Shown here in pieces: positions 55,137 to 63,897 of a stretch of DNA of 64,000 nucleotides. Positions within the stretch are counted from its first letter, which is position 1. Each line of letters starts with the position of its first letter. This stretch comes from CAWCBG01 sp963793845 (GTDB taxonomy: Bacteria > Acidobacteriota > Terriglobia > Terriglobales > Acidobacteriaceae): contig CAWCBG010000014.1 in NCBI GenBank assembly GCA_963793845.1, positions 496,001 through 560,000 on the forward strand, in the 5' to 3' direction. The translations under genes and the position numbers were made by a program. The notes under the pieces are model-generated. The model ran no database searches, was not told the origin of the DNA, and saw nothing but the letters and a program-made list of their open reading frames with translations.

Positions 55137-55190
55137 GCCGGCCTTCAGGCCGGCGTCTGAGTGCCGTAAAAAACCCGGGGCTTTAGCCCC
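55137..55190. repeat. Two hairpins in the ftsL-ftsI intergenic space
   Basis: GCCGGCCTTCAGGCCGGC (55137-55154) and GGGGCTTTAGCCCC (55177-55190) are near-perfect hairpins separated by 22 bp. On the minus strand the second is followed by GGGTTTTTT, making it terminator-like inside the dcw transcript. Similar hairpins occur between other genes of this window. Confidence 0.65.
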
Positions 55191-55280
55191 ATGAAGTCCG
55201 CCTGTATTACATGGCGAAGCGGTCCGCTCGCCCGCGGACCGCCGCTGATGAAACTCCGTTTCTTTCGCCGGTATCCGCCG

Positions 55281-55763
55281 CTACTGCTGGAGCGAGATGA
55301 CCGAGATCGTGTTCTGCGCCAGCGCCGGCAGAGTCGAATCGCTCAAGCTCGAGTCGATCACCTGGGTCTGGCCGGGCGATGGCGGCTGCATGCCCATCTG
55401 CCGCGCCATCGTGTCGATGCGCTCCGGATCCTTCAACGACGCCTCTTCCAGCCGCAAGGCCCGGTTGGCCTCGGCCATGGCGTCCCGTTGCGTGGCCAGC
55501 TGCTCGATGCGATACCCATACTCGATGGAGCTGAAATGCTGCCACACATAGACCACCGCGAACATGAAGCAGATCGTCAGCACGATACCGAAGGAGATCA
55601 TCTCGCGACGACGCTGCGGATCCGACACCCTGACCACACGCGAATTGTCGATGCGCTTGGCGAAGTAGATCTCCGGGGTGCCGATGAACATGCCGCGCGG
55701 CTGCGCGGCTTCCTGCCAGGACTCCGTGCTCCCTGCCATCGGATAACACAATGAAGTGGCCAT
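55281..55763 (-). CDS. ftsL: Cell division protein FtsL-like
   Basis: A 160-residue bitopic protein in the ftsL position. The cytoplasmic N-terminus (about 65 residues) is followed by one membrane helix (MISFGIVLTICFMFAVVYVW) and a periplasmic coiled coil (GYRIEQLATQRDAMAEANRA ... LRLEEASLKDPERIDTMARQ). The coiled coil and the terminal GMQPPSPGQTQVID segment fit FtsL/DivIC architecture. AGGAGA lies eight bases before the ATG. FtsL sequences diverge strongly, so the assignment rests on topology and on the position between rsmH and ftsI. Confidence 0.82.
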   Translation of the reverse strand: MATSLCYPMAGSTESWQEAAQPRGMFIGTPEIYFAKRIDNSRVVRVSDPQRRREMISFGIVLTICFMFAVVYVWQHFSSIEYGYRIEQLATQRDAMAEANRALRLEEASLKDPERIDTMARQMGMQPPSPGQTQVIDSSLSDSTLPALAQNTISVISLQQ

Positions 55764-55852
55764 CTCTTTCTCTCCTGCGCGGAACCCGGTTCCGCGCCCA
55801 TCTCAAACTCACCGAACCCGCCAGCTTTGCCGCTGCCGGCTGTGCAATTCTC

Positions 55853-55907
55853 TGTGGATACTGTGTATTTCTGTTTAGAAATATCGTAACGACTTAACTG
55901 AACCCAA
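55853..55907 (-). promoter_or_regulatory. Possible internal promoter and DnaA-box-like site before ftsL
   Basis: In the 155-bp rsmH-ftsL gap the minus strand shows TTGGGT (55907-55902), a 16-bp spacer and GATATT (55885-55880). Overlapping and downstream are the inverted repeat ATTTCT/AGAAAT (55867-55882) and GTATCCACA (55861-55853), which matches the DnaA box consensus TTATNCACA at eight of nine positions. Confidence 0.35.
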
Positions 55908-55918
55908 TTCGCTGCAAC

Positions 55919-56869
55919 CTAAACTCGCTCCGCCGCCCGCATCTTGGCGCTGCGGGAGCGCGGATTGCGATCGATCTCCTCTTGTTCCGCCGTCACAGGC
56001 TTCTTGGTCAGCAGCCTGTAGCGGCCTTCCGCCGCTCCCTCCCGCAAGGCATCTTTCACGATGCGGTCTTCCAGCGAGTGGAAGCTGATCACTACCAGCC
56101 GGCCGCCTGGCCGCAGAACCTGGGGCGCTGATGTCAGCAGCTCACGCAGGTCGTCGAGTTCACGGTTCACCAGAATTCGGAGAGCCTGAAAGGTTTTTGT
56201 CGCCGGATGAATTCGCCGCTCGGCCTGGTTCATTGGCCGGGCCGCGGCCGAGACAACCTCCGCAAGTTGTGCGGTGGTCGTAATCGGCCGCGCCCGAACA
56301 ATGGCTCTGGCGATTCTCCGCGACCTCCTTTCCTCACCGAATTCGTAAATCGCATCGGCAAGCTCGCGCTCATCGAAGCGATTTACCACTTGTTCGGCGG
56401 TCACCCCGGCCAGCGGATTCATCCGCATATCCAAAGGTCCATCCGCCTGAAAACTGAAGCCGCGCGCCGCATCCTGCAACTGCAAGGAACTGACGCCCAC
56501 ATCGGCCAGCAACCCGTCTACGCTCGCAGGCGCCACATGCTCGGCCACCTCCGCGAAGGAGGCATGCACCAGTTCCATCGCCGGCCAATCCGCAGCCAAC
56601 TCCGCAGGAGGGCTGGTCAGTCGCGCGCGGGCACGTTCCAACGCCGCAGGATCCTTATCGAAGCCAATCAAACGACCCTGAGCGCCGAGGCGTTTTGCGA
56701 TTTCCCAGCTGTGCCCGCCCAGCCCCAGGGTTGCGTCGATATAGGTCCCGCCGCGCCGTACGGCCAGGAATTCGATCGCTTTTTGTAAAAGAACCGGCAC
56801 ATGGCCAATGCCGCTTTCGCCATGTGTGCGCCCAGGGGCGCTGTCCGTCTCTTGAAACCCGTTGTCCAT
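55919..56869 (-). CDS. rsmH: 16S rRNA m4C1402 methyltransferase RsmH (MraW)
   Basis: Methylates N4 of C1402 in 16S rRNA using S-adenosylmethionine. The length is 316 residues. GHVPVLLQKAIEFL at the N-terminus and the SAM loop YIDATLGLGGHSWEIA (43-58) are standard. GFDKDPAALERARARL follows, then LLADVGVSSLQLQDAARGFS and IHPATKTFQALRILVNREL with VISFHSLEDRIVKDALR near the C-terminus. It is the second gene of the dcw cluster, after mraZ. Confidence 0.95.
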   Translation of the reverse strand: MDNGFQETDSAPGRTHGESGIGHVPVLLQKAIEFLAVRRGGTYIDATLGLGGHSWEIAKRLGAQGRLIGFDKDPAALERARARLTSPPAELAADWPAMELVHASFAEVAEHVAPASVDGLLADVGVSSLQLQDAARGFSFQADGPLDMRMNPLAGVTAEQVVNRFDERELADAIYEFGEERRSRRIARAIVRARPITTTAQLAEVVSAAARPMNQAERRIHPATKTFQALRILVNRELDDLRELLTSAPQVLRPGGRLVVISFHSLEDRIVKDALREGAAEGRYRLLTKKPVTAEQEEIDRNPRSRSAKMRAAERV

Positions 56870-56916
56870 TCACTCCCATCCCGAGATCGCGAATGGAACC
56901 TGCTGCCTTCTCCGCT

Positions 56917-57354
56917 CTAAATCCCCAGCCCGCCCAGGATTTCTTCATCCTCTGTGGTAAACGGCTCCTGCACTTCCTTGCGGAGTGCGTCCGCGTTCTG
57001 CACTTCGAGGTATGTCAAATATCCGCTGACTGCCACTTCGCCCTTCAACTCAGCCGACTCGCGAATAATCGCCGGCAGCAGCAGCCGCCCTTGTCCGTCG
57101 AACTCCACTTGCTGGCCGTAAAAACTCGTATGCTTCAGCAACCGCTGTTTGGTAGGGTTGAAATTGGAGAGTGCGGCCAGCTTGCGCTCGATTGCCTCCC
57201 ACTCTTCCATGGGATAAACTTTGGCACTCTTGCCATCGAGACTTGTGATGTAGAATTGCGCGCTGTACTTCTCGTCGATCAGACGCTTGAATTCCGCGGG
57301 CATTTTGAGCCGCCCTTTGTCGTCCAATCGCGTTAAGTGCGTGCCGCGAAACAT
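56917..57354 (-). CDS. mraZ: Transcriptional regulator MraZ
   Basis: A 145-residue AbrB-fold regulator forming a ring of SpoVT-AbrB domains and controlling the dcw promoter. Two half-domains are visible, each with a D-x-(K/Q)-GR loop: LDDKGRLKMPAEFKR (10-24) and FDGQGRLLLPAIIRE (around 88-102). The FYGQQVEFDGQGR segment is characteristic. It is the first gene of the cluster with a leader of roughly 150 bases. Its own candidate binding site, three GTGGK repeats, lies just downstream of the promoter. Confidence 0.94.
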   Translation of the reverse strand: MFRGTHLTRLDDKGRLKMPAEFKRLIDEKYSAQFYITSLDGKSAKVYPMEEWEAIERKLAALSNFNPTKQRLLKHTSFYGQQVEFDGQGRLLLPAIIRESAELKGEVAVSGYLTYLEVQNADALRKEVQEPFTTEDEEILGGLGI

Positions 57355-57480
57355 GCCGTTCTCTCGAAGAAGAGGAGGAGGTCCGAATCAACCAGTCCGC
57401 GAGGCAGCAACCATCAGGTTTCAAAGCGTGTCGGGCGCTGGAACCGTTTCGGGTCATTTGCTCCCACGGGAGGGCAGCGG

Positions 57481-57510
57481 CTTACCACTTCCTCCCACTT
57501 CTTACCACTT
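57481..57510 (-). promoter_or_regulatory. MraZ box: three 10-bp direct repeats
   Basis: On the minus strand AAGTGGTAAG, AAGTGGGAGG and AAGTGGTAAG follow with exact 10-bp period, i.e. GTGGK-N5 three times, the geometry of the known MraZ operator (TGGGN-N5 repeats). It begins nine bases downstream of the -10 element, so MraZ binding would block transcription start. Confidence 0.8.
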
Positions 57511-57518
57511 AGGAACGT

Positions 57519-57546
57519 ATCCTACGCCTCTCAGGTTGGCTGTCAA
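57519..57546 (-). promoter_or_regulatory. Sigma-70-type dcw promoter
   Basis: Minus strand: TTGACA (57546-57541), a 16-bp spacer, and TAGGAT (57524-57519). The -35 is perfect; the -10 matches four of six. It directly precedes the MraZ box. Confidence 0.7.
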
Positions 57547-57692
57547 GTGGAAATCGGCGATTTTGGCGAAAAGTGTGCGGCGGCTTGCGGGACCACGAGG
57601 GATAGTACCTTCCGACTTCATTCGACCCTACAAATTGCGTTTACTGTGAGGATTCCACTGCGACGACTTCGGCAGAAAACGGGACAAAACCG

Positions 57693-58211
57693 GTGAGTGC
57701 GCGGTTCGAATCGGAACAATGGCTCGCCGCACCGCTGGAACGGGTCTTCGCCTTCTTCGCCGACCCGCACAATTTGCCGCGCATCATGCCGCCTGGACTA
57801 GGCACGCGGCTGGTCAAACTCAACCTCGTCCCGCCTCCCTTGTCAGGCCGCTTCGCCACCGGCTTCGAGCCCATGGCGGGGGCCGGCACGGAGATGACGG
57901 TAGCTTTCCGCGTCATTCCTTACGTGCCGATTCATGACCGTTGGATCGTGCAGATCGTCGACTTCTCGCTGAACCAGCATTTTCGCGATGTGCAGAAACA
58001 AGGCCCCTTCCGTCGCTGGGAGCACACGCACTCTTTTGAAGCGAGGTCGATGGAAGGCCGTGACGGCACGCTGCTGCGCGATCACTTGGAATATGAAGTA
58101 GGTTTCGGAGTCGTAGGAACGACGCTGGAGAATCTTCTTTTCCAGCGGCTCATGCGCTCGACCTTCGAATACCGCAAGAAGGCGCTGCAGCAAATCTTCC
58201 CCGCCTCTTGA
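57693..58211 (+). CDS. SRPBCC (START-like) family protein
   Basis: A 172-residue protein with the SRPBCC ligand-binding fold: SEQWLAAPLERVFAFFADPH opens the domain, GTEMTVAFRVIPYVPIHDRW and WEHTHSFEARSMEGRDGTLL form the sheet, and FQRLMRSTFEYRKKALQQIF is the C-terminal helix. Similar proteins are annotated only as cyclase/dehydrase-like or ligand-binding. The start is a GTG; no ATG is available before the conserved region. It is divergent from mraZ and shares the 340-bp regulatory gap with it. Confidence 0.8.
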   Translation: MSARFESEQWLAAPLERVFAFFADPHNLPRIMPPGLGTRLVKLNLVPPPLSGRFATGFEPMAGAGTEMTVAFRVIPYVPIHDRWIVQIVDFSLNQHFRDVQKQGPFRRWEHTHSFEARSMEGRDGTLLRDHLEYEVGFGVVGTTLENLLFQRLMRSTFEYRKKALQQIFPAS

Positions 58212-58302
58212 ATTTCACCACTGCCGACAGGGTGCCTCCCACCTCCGTGGGACGCGCTAAAGTTGACCTCATCGCCGGTCGTAGTAATCTAGTGATAAGT
58301 AG

Positions 58303-59769
58303 ATGGCAGCGGAAAAAGTTCTGATTGTCGACGACGAGAAGCTCGTTCGTTGGTCTCTCCGGCAGAAATGTGAAGAGTGGGGTTACCACGTTCTGGAGGC
58401 TGACAACGGCTCGGCTGCGCTGCGCGTGGCCCGCAACGAGACCCCTGACCTCGTACTGCTCGACGTGCGTCTGCCCGACTCCAGTGGCATTGAAATCCTC
58501 GAACAACTGAAGAAATCCGGCGACGCTCGCGCGGTCATCATGATCACCGCCGATCCCCAACTCGAGGACGTCAAAACCGCGCTCAAGCTTGGCGCCTACG
58601 ACTTCGTCGGTAAGCCGCTCGACTTTGACGAACTCTCGGTCGCGGTAAAAAACGCCCTGGAAACGACTCGTCTGCGAACCGAGGTGGAATCGCTGCGTGG
58701 TGAAGTTCGGCGTCGTGCCGGATACCACAACGTGATTGGTGTGTCGCAGAAGATGACGGAGCTGCTGGCGTTCGTCAACAAGATTGCCACCAGCGAAGCC
58801 ACAACGATTCTTGTGCAGGGCGAAAGCGGTACCGGCAAGGACCTGATCGCCAAGGCGATTCATTACCAGAGCCGCCGCCAGGACAAGCCCTTCGTGGCCA
58901 TCAACTGCTCCGCCATCCCTGAGACGCTGATGGAAGCTGAACTGTTCGGCCACGAGAAGGGCGCATTCACCGACGCCAAGGCCATGAAGAAGGGCCTTTT
59001 TGAAATGGCCGACGGAGGCACGCTCTTCCTCGACGAAATCGGCGAGCTATCGCCGCTGCTCCAGGCGAAACTGCTGCGCGTGCTGGAAGACCAGGTGATC
59101 CGGCGGGTGGGCGGCGTGCGCGACATGCAGGTGGACGTGCGGGTGATCGCCGCTTCCAACCGCGATTTGGAGCGGGCGGTTCGCGACAGCCAGTTCCGCC
59201 AGGATCTTTACTACCGCCTCGCCATCATCTCGATCTTTCTGCCGCCCCTGCGCGAGCGCAAGGACGATGTTCTGCCGCTGGTGGAATACTTTATCGACCG
59301 CTACAACCGCAAGTTCCGTAAGTCGGTAAGGGGCATCACCGACGAAACCCGCAAGCTGATGCTGAAATACGATTGGCCGGGCAACGTTCGCGAGCTGAAG
59401 AACGCGGTGGAACGCGCCATGATTCTGGAAGAGACGGACAATTTGAATCCGGAGTTTCTACCCTTCGCGGTGGCACAGCAGCACTCGGCTTATACCGCGT
59501 TCGAGACTTCAGCCGGCAACAACGGGGCAGTGAGTAACACCCAACTGCCCAACGGACGCAGCCTGCCCCGGCTGGAGATTCCCCAGGGTGGCACCTCGCT
59601 GGAAGAGGTGGAACGCTCCTTCGTCGAGATGGCCATGGAGCAGGCCAACGGCAACCAGACCCACGCTGCGCGGCTGCTTGACATCAGTCGCGACGCGCTT
59701 CGCTACAAGCTCAAGAAATTTGGGCTCATTCACGCTGAAGAAGACGAACCCTCGACGGCCGCCTCCTGA
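58303..59769 (+). CDS. NtrC-family sigma-54-dependent response regulator
   Basis: A 488-residue two-component activator of sigma-54 promoters. The receiver domain (1-120) has acidic residues D10/D11, phospho-acceptor D54 and K104. The AAA+ domain shows Walker A GESGTGKD (173-180), Walker B LFLDEI (241-246), an arginine-finger region (FRQDLYYRLAIISIFLPPLR) and the WPGNVREL box. The sigma-54-contact loop reads GAFTDA (220-225), where GAFTGA is usual. A C-terminal Fis-type helix-turn-helix is present (NGNQTHAARLLDISRDALRY). No kinase gene is adjacent. A second protein of this class ends at the right edge of the window. Confidence 0.92.
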   Translation: MAAEKVLIVDDEKLVRWSLRQKCEEWGYHVLEADNGSAALRVARNETPDLVLLDVRLPDSSGIEILEQLKKSGDARAVIMITADPQLEDVKTALKLGAYDFVGKPLDFDELSVAVKNALETTRLRTEVESLRGEVRRRAGYHNVIGVSQKMTELLAFVNKIATSEATTILVQGESGTGKDLIAKAIHYQSRRQDKPFVAINCSAIPETLMEAELFGHEKGAFTDAKAMKKGLFEMADGGTLFLDEIGELSPLLQAKLLRVLEDQVIRRVGGVRDMQVDVRVIAASNRDLERAVRDSQFRQDLYYRLAIISIFLPPLRERKDDVLPLVEYFIDRYNRKFRKSVRGITDETRKLMLKYDWPGNVRELKNAVERAMILEETDNLNPEFLPFAVAQQHSAYTAFETSAGNNGAVSNTQLPNGRSLPRLEIPQGGTSLEEVERSFVEMAMEQANGNQTHAARLLDISRDALRYKLKKFGLIHAEEDEPSTAAS

Positions 59770-59829
59770 ATAGCAACTAGCAACTAGCGATTAGCAATTG
59801 CAATTGTGATAGGGCACGCTTCTGAGGCA

Positions 59830-59960
59830 GCTGAAAAACCCTTCGTAAGGGTGGATTTTGAAGGGGCGCACCTTCCGGTACGCCGTCACAAATCGTTTGT
59901 TTCCTGTCATCCCGACGAGGCCTTCAGGCCGAGGAGGGATCTGCTTTTAAGTTTTTCAGC
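59830..59960. repeat. Nested inverted-repeat element, including hairpin repeat copy 2
   Basis: Perfect outer arms GCTGAAAAAC (59830-59839) and GTTTTTCAGC (59951-59960) enclose ACCCTTcgtAAGGGT (59838-59852), a likely terminator for the NtrC-type gene. They also enclose GTCATCCCGACGAGG, a GGCCT/AGGCC hairpin and GAGGGATCTGCT (59906-59945), the reverse-oriented counterpart of 32987-33025. Short repeats of TAGCAAC precede it (59770-59795). The rest of the gap to 60128 has no ORF. Confidence 0.6.
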
Positions 59961-60128
59961 CCTGCCCTGATACAAACAATTTATGAGATGAGCCGGATGA
60001 GTTCAAAAATCCGGCTCTGCTGTACTCTACAAGGCAGTGCAACCGGCAACTTTCGGTTCGCTTCTATCTAGAAAGTCATCCAATTCCATAAGCACAGTTC
60101 TGCTTTCTGGCCTGACGGGAGAACGCTC

Positions 60129-62971
60129 ATGCGGAAACTTGCAATTGCCATCGGGATTCTGGTTCTACTGATCATTGTGGTGGGGCTGGTCCTGCCCCAC
60201 GTCATCGACGTCAACCAATACCGTGGTCAGATACAGGCACAGGTTCAGAAGCAATTGAACCGTCCGGTACAGCTGGGCGAGATGTCCCTGAGCGTCTTTC
60301 CTCTCGCCGTTCGGGTGAAGAATGTCGTAATTGGTGAAGATCCAAACTTCCACAGCAATGTTCCATTCGCGGATGTGCAGCAACTCGACATCAGCGTCAA
60401 GCTGCTGCCGTTGCTGAGCAAAGACGTTGAAGTCAAAAGCCTCGAGCTTGAGCGTCCCAAGATTGAGCTGATACGCAATGCCGCCGGTGACTGGAACTTC
60501 GCCACCCTGGGCCACAACTCGACGGCCCCACAGACCAGCCCGACAGCGGCGGCTCCGCAATCAGCCAGAAGCCGTCTCCCGCAGCGACAGGCTGCTGGCA
60601 AGCCGAGCGAATTCACCCTGGGTGAGCTGAAGATTGTCGATGGCCAGATTGCGGTCACGGACAATCAGAAGCATGAATCGCGCGCGGTATACGACCACAT
60701 CGACGCGTCTTTGAAAGACTACGCTCCGGGAAAGCCCTTCTCGCTCGATGTTGCTGCCCACCTGCCGGGTACGGGTTCGCAAACCTTGCAATTTCGGGCA
60801 AAGGCGGTCCCATCAATGACGCTCAATTGCTGAACACTCCGTTCTCCGGCTCGATCAAGATGAACCAGGTATCGCTCTCGGGAGCGCAGAAGTTCCTGAA
60901 CACGGCCGCGCTGCAAGGGACGGACGCGGTGCTCACCGGCGACACCGACTTCTCCAATGCCAATGGCAAGATCTCGGCGAAGGGCTCGGTGAAGATTGAA
61001 AACGCAGTCATTCACAACGTGCAGGTCGGTTATCCCATCACCGCCGACTTCAATGTGACGGACGATCTGACCAACGACGTCATCCAGATCAGCCAGGGTT
61101 CAATCAAGCTGGGCTCCACTCCGTTATCGCTGAGTGGAACCGTCAACACGCGCCCCAATCCATCGGTGGTTGACGTCAACGTGAAGGCATCGGACGCATC
61201 CATCGACGAAGCCGCACGCCTGGCGGCTGCATTCGGCGTGGCCTTCAGCCCGACCGCGAAGATTTCCGGACGCTTGACCGCCGATGTCCATGCCCAAGGT
61301 CCGACCGATCATCTCGCGCTCAACGGCAATCTGAGCGGACGCAACCTGGAAATCACCGGCAAGGACATTCCTCAGGCAGTGCGGGTGCCGCAGATCGACC
61401 TGGCCATGACGCCACAGGAAATTCGCTCCAACAGCTTCACCGCCACCAGCGGCAGTACCGCGTTGAACGGACAGATCGCGCTGTCGCAGTACACCGGCAA
61501 CTCCCCCAATGTCGACGCTACCTTGAAGACCACGAATGCCAAGGTCGGCGAGCTGCTGAATATCGCGAAAGCCTATGGCGTCAGCGGAACCGAAGGCATG
61601 AGCGGCACGGGCACAATTTCGCTGGACGTTCATGCCACTGGCCCGATCAAGAATACCGACGCCATGAATTTCAGCGGGAATGGCGCTATTCAGAACGCTT
61701 CGCTCAGAACGCCGCAGCTGACGCAGCCGCTCAACATCAAGAACGTGAACATGCAGTTCACGCAGAACTCCGTGAACCTGACGAATCTGGCGGCATCGCT
61801 GGGCTCGACCAACGCCAGTGGCAATTTGAGCATTGCCAACTTCCAGGCGCCGAAATTGGGCTTCAATCTTTCAGTCGACAAGGTTAATGTCGGTGAACTG
61901 CAGAAGATCACAGCCTCGGCCGGCCCGGCAAAGCAGAAGGCAGACGCGACCTGGAGCCTGGTCCCGACCGCGGACGCTACCCCGGCGCCTAAGCCAAGCC
62001 TCCTTTCCACGGCAACCGGAGGCGGAACCCTGGCCGTCGGCAGTATCGTCTACGACAAAACCAATCTGACAAATGTTAAATCCAATGTGACTCTGAACCA
62101 CGGAGTGATCCAGCTATCGCCGGTCAGCGGCAATGTTTACGGCGGGCAGGTCAACGGCGCCATCACCATCGACACTCGGCCCAGCATCGCCACGTACGCG
62201 GTAAACGCCAAACTGACGAACGTCGACAACAACCAGATGCTGTCGGCCATATCGAACGTCAAGGACACGATCTACGGCACGCTGGCGTCAAACGTCAACA
62301 TCAGTTTCGCCACGCCATCTTCCGGCGACGTGACGCCGACGCTGAACGGCACGCTTGGCTTTAACCTGACGAACGGCAAGATCACCAAGATTGACCTGCT
62401 GAATGAGCTCTCCAAAATCGGCAAATTCTCCGGAGGAGCCGCCAAGGGATACACCAGCATCTCTCATCTGACGGGAACCCTGGACATCCGCAACGGTGTG
62501 GCCAACACCAACGATCTGAAGGCTGCGGTCGACGGCGGTACGATGGCTGCGGCCGGCAGCATCAATCTGGTCAATCAGGGTCTCAACATGCACGTCACGG
62601 CTGTGCTCGACAAGAGCTTCAGCCAGTCCGTCGGCGGCACGGGAGTGGGCGGCTACCTGAACACTGCTTTGGCCAACAAGAATGGCGAGCTGGTCCTGCC
62701 GGTGATCATCACCGGCACCACCAGTCATCCCATCGTCGCGCCCGATGTGCAGAAGATCGCCCAGATGAAGTTGAATAACCTGCTGCCTACGGCTGGGGGC
62801 CTGATGAACGGCAAGGGCGGCAATGACCTTGGGGGACTGGTCGGAGGCTTGCTGGGAGGGCAACAACCGGCGCAGGCAGGAAAAGCGGGCCAGCCCCAGC
62901 AACAACCGCAAAGCAACTCGTTAAACGATGCGCTGGGGCAACTGCTGGGAGGCAGCAAGAAGAAGAAGTAA
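60129..62971 (+). CDS. AsmA-family inner-membrane/periplasmic protein, frameshifted
   Basis: A protein of about 947 codons of the AsmA family, whose members are anchored in the inner membrane, extend as beta-rich bridges through the periplasm and are linked to lipid transport and outer-membrane assembly. The N-terminal anchor is LAIAIGILVLLIIVVGLVLP, followed by the AsmA motif NQYRGQIQAQVQKQLNRPVQ. The body is made of repeating amphipathic strands rich in Asn, Thr and Gly. The AsmA_2-like C-terminal domain includes TIYGTLASNVNISF and GTLGFNLTNGKITKIDLLNE. The C-terminus is Gln/Gly-rich and ends in a Lys run. The frame changes near 60802, where FRAK must join GGPINDAQLLNTPFSG; one A missing from an AAA run explains it. 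Confidence 0.88.
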
Positions 62972-63011
62972 GCGCGGGGCGGGCTTTTCGCTCGATTTCT
63001 GTCGCTTACTG

Positions 63012-63416
63012 CTACGAGCTCGTCTGTTCCAGCAGCCCTTTTTCCAGTTTGTCCTGGCACTCAATGCAGTGGCGCGTCCACGGAACCGCATCCAGGCGCT
63101 TGGGATTGATCTCGCTTCCGCAGGAGATACACTCGCCGAACGAGCCTTCGCGAATGCGCTCAAGGGCCTCGTCCACCATCTGCAACAGTTGGCGCTCGTT
63201 GTGGCTCTGGCTGAACAGAAATTCCTTGTTGTAGGAATTCGCGGCGCGATCGGCAATGTCCTGGGCTGACTCGAGATCAGCCTCGCGCCCATCCTGGGCG
63301 GTGCGGGCCATGAGATGCCTGAGTTCCCGCTGGCGCTCCTCCAGGCGGTGCTTGAAATTCTCCAGCTTCTTCTTCTCCATAGGTTCGTTCCCTACCCGTC
63401 CCCTTGTTCCGGCCAT
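63012..63416 (-). CDS. DksA/TraR-type zinc finger protein
   Basis: A 134-residue regulator expected to bind RNA polymerase through the secondary channel. The coiled-coil region (KLENFKHRLEERQRELRHLM onward) contains the DxxDxA tip motif in QDIADRAAN, which is needed for DksA-like activity. The four-Cys zinc finger C-x2-C-x17-C-x2-C is CISCGS ... CIEC. I start at ATG 63416, where GAGAGG precedes it. ATG 63380 (MEKKKLENF) gives a 122-residue alternative with a poorer ribosome site. The gene is convergent with the AsmA gene. Confidence 0.85.
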   Translation of the reverse strand: MAGTRGRVGNEPMEKKKLENFKHRLEERQRELRHLMARTAQDGREADLESAQDIADRAANSYNKEFLFSQSHNERQLLQMVDEALERIREGSFGECISCGSEINPKRLDAVPWTRHCIECQDKLEKGLLEQTSS

Positions 63417-63566
63417 CAGCAGTTCCACCTCTCCCAAGGAAACAGGCTGTGCGAAGCGCGATGATATGCGCCTGATCGAACCAACGTCAACTGCCGTCTC
63501 CAAGACATCCTATGCATCCTTACCTCCGTCGTAGGATGCGGTTCCCCAAGATTGGATGGCACAGAA

Positions 63567-63593
63567 ACAAAAAAGCGGCCAATCAAGGCCGCT
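63567..63593 (-). terminator. Rho-independent terminator
   Basis: AGCGGCC (63574-63580) and GGCCGCT (63587-63593) form a 7-bp GC stem with a six-base loop, followed on the minus strand by TTTTTTG. It terminates minus-strand transcription about 305 bases after the stop of the right-edge NtrC gene. Confidence 0.8.
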
Positions 63594-63897
63594 CTTCGGA
63601 AAGAGGCTAAGGGGAAGGGATCTGCTAGGGAAGGCGATGCAAGACGTCGTCCCGACGATCGAGACAGACAAGGAGAAACCAAATTCGATGGAAGAGGGTT
63701 AAATTCAAGGTTGTCGCCTCTTTGGTTGTCTATTGGGCCTGCATTTTTTGCGCCACGGCGGAGATCGTCGCCCTGGAAGAGTGTGGAAATAGCCAGAAAT
63801 GACTGCGAATAGAGGCGATAAAAATTGTCGCTGAGCACAACTATCGGCAAAAAACAGCAGCGGTGCCCAGCATAGTAGTGGTATCTCACTACTCACT
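63594..63897 (-). other. Long untranslated interval, possible 3' UTR or small RNA
   Basis: About 300 bases lie between the right-edge regulator's stop codon and the strong terminator. The ORFs here (86 codons plus, 157 codons minus) lack ribosome sites and protein-like composition. The interval could be a long 3' UTR or contain a small RNA ending at the terminator. I cannot point to a firm promoter. Confidence 0.3.

Noticed and set aside
53881..55194. 437-codon plus-strand ORF
   Set aside because: It is antisense to ftsI; no independent protein signature is present.
59770..59800. Short TAGCAAC tandem repeats as a possible CRISPR or origin-like iteron
   Set aside because: There are only a few imperfect units with no spacers or associated genes; low-complexity sequence is more likely.
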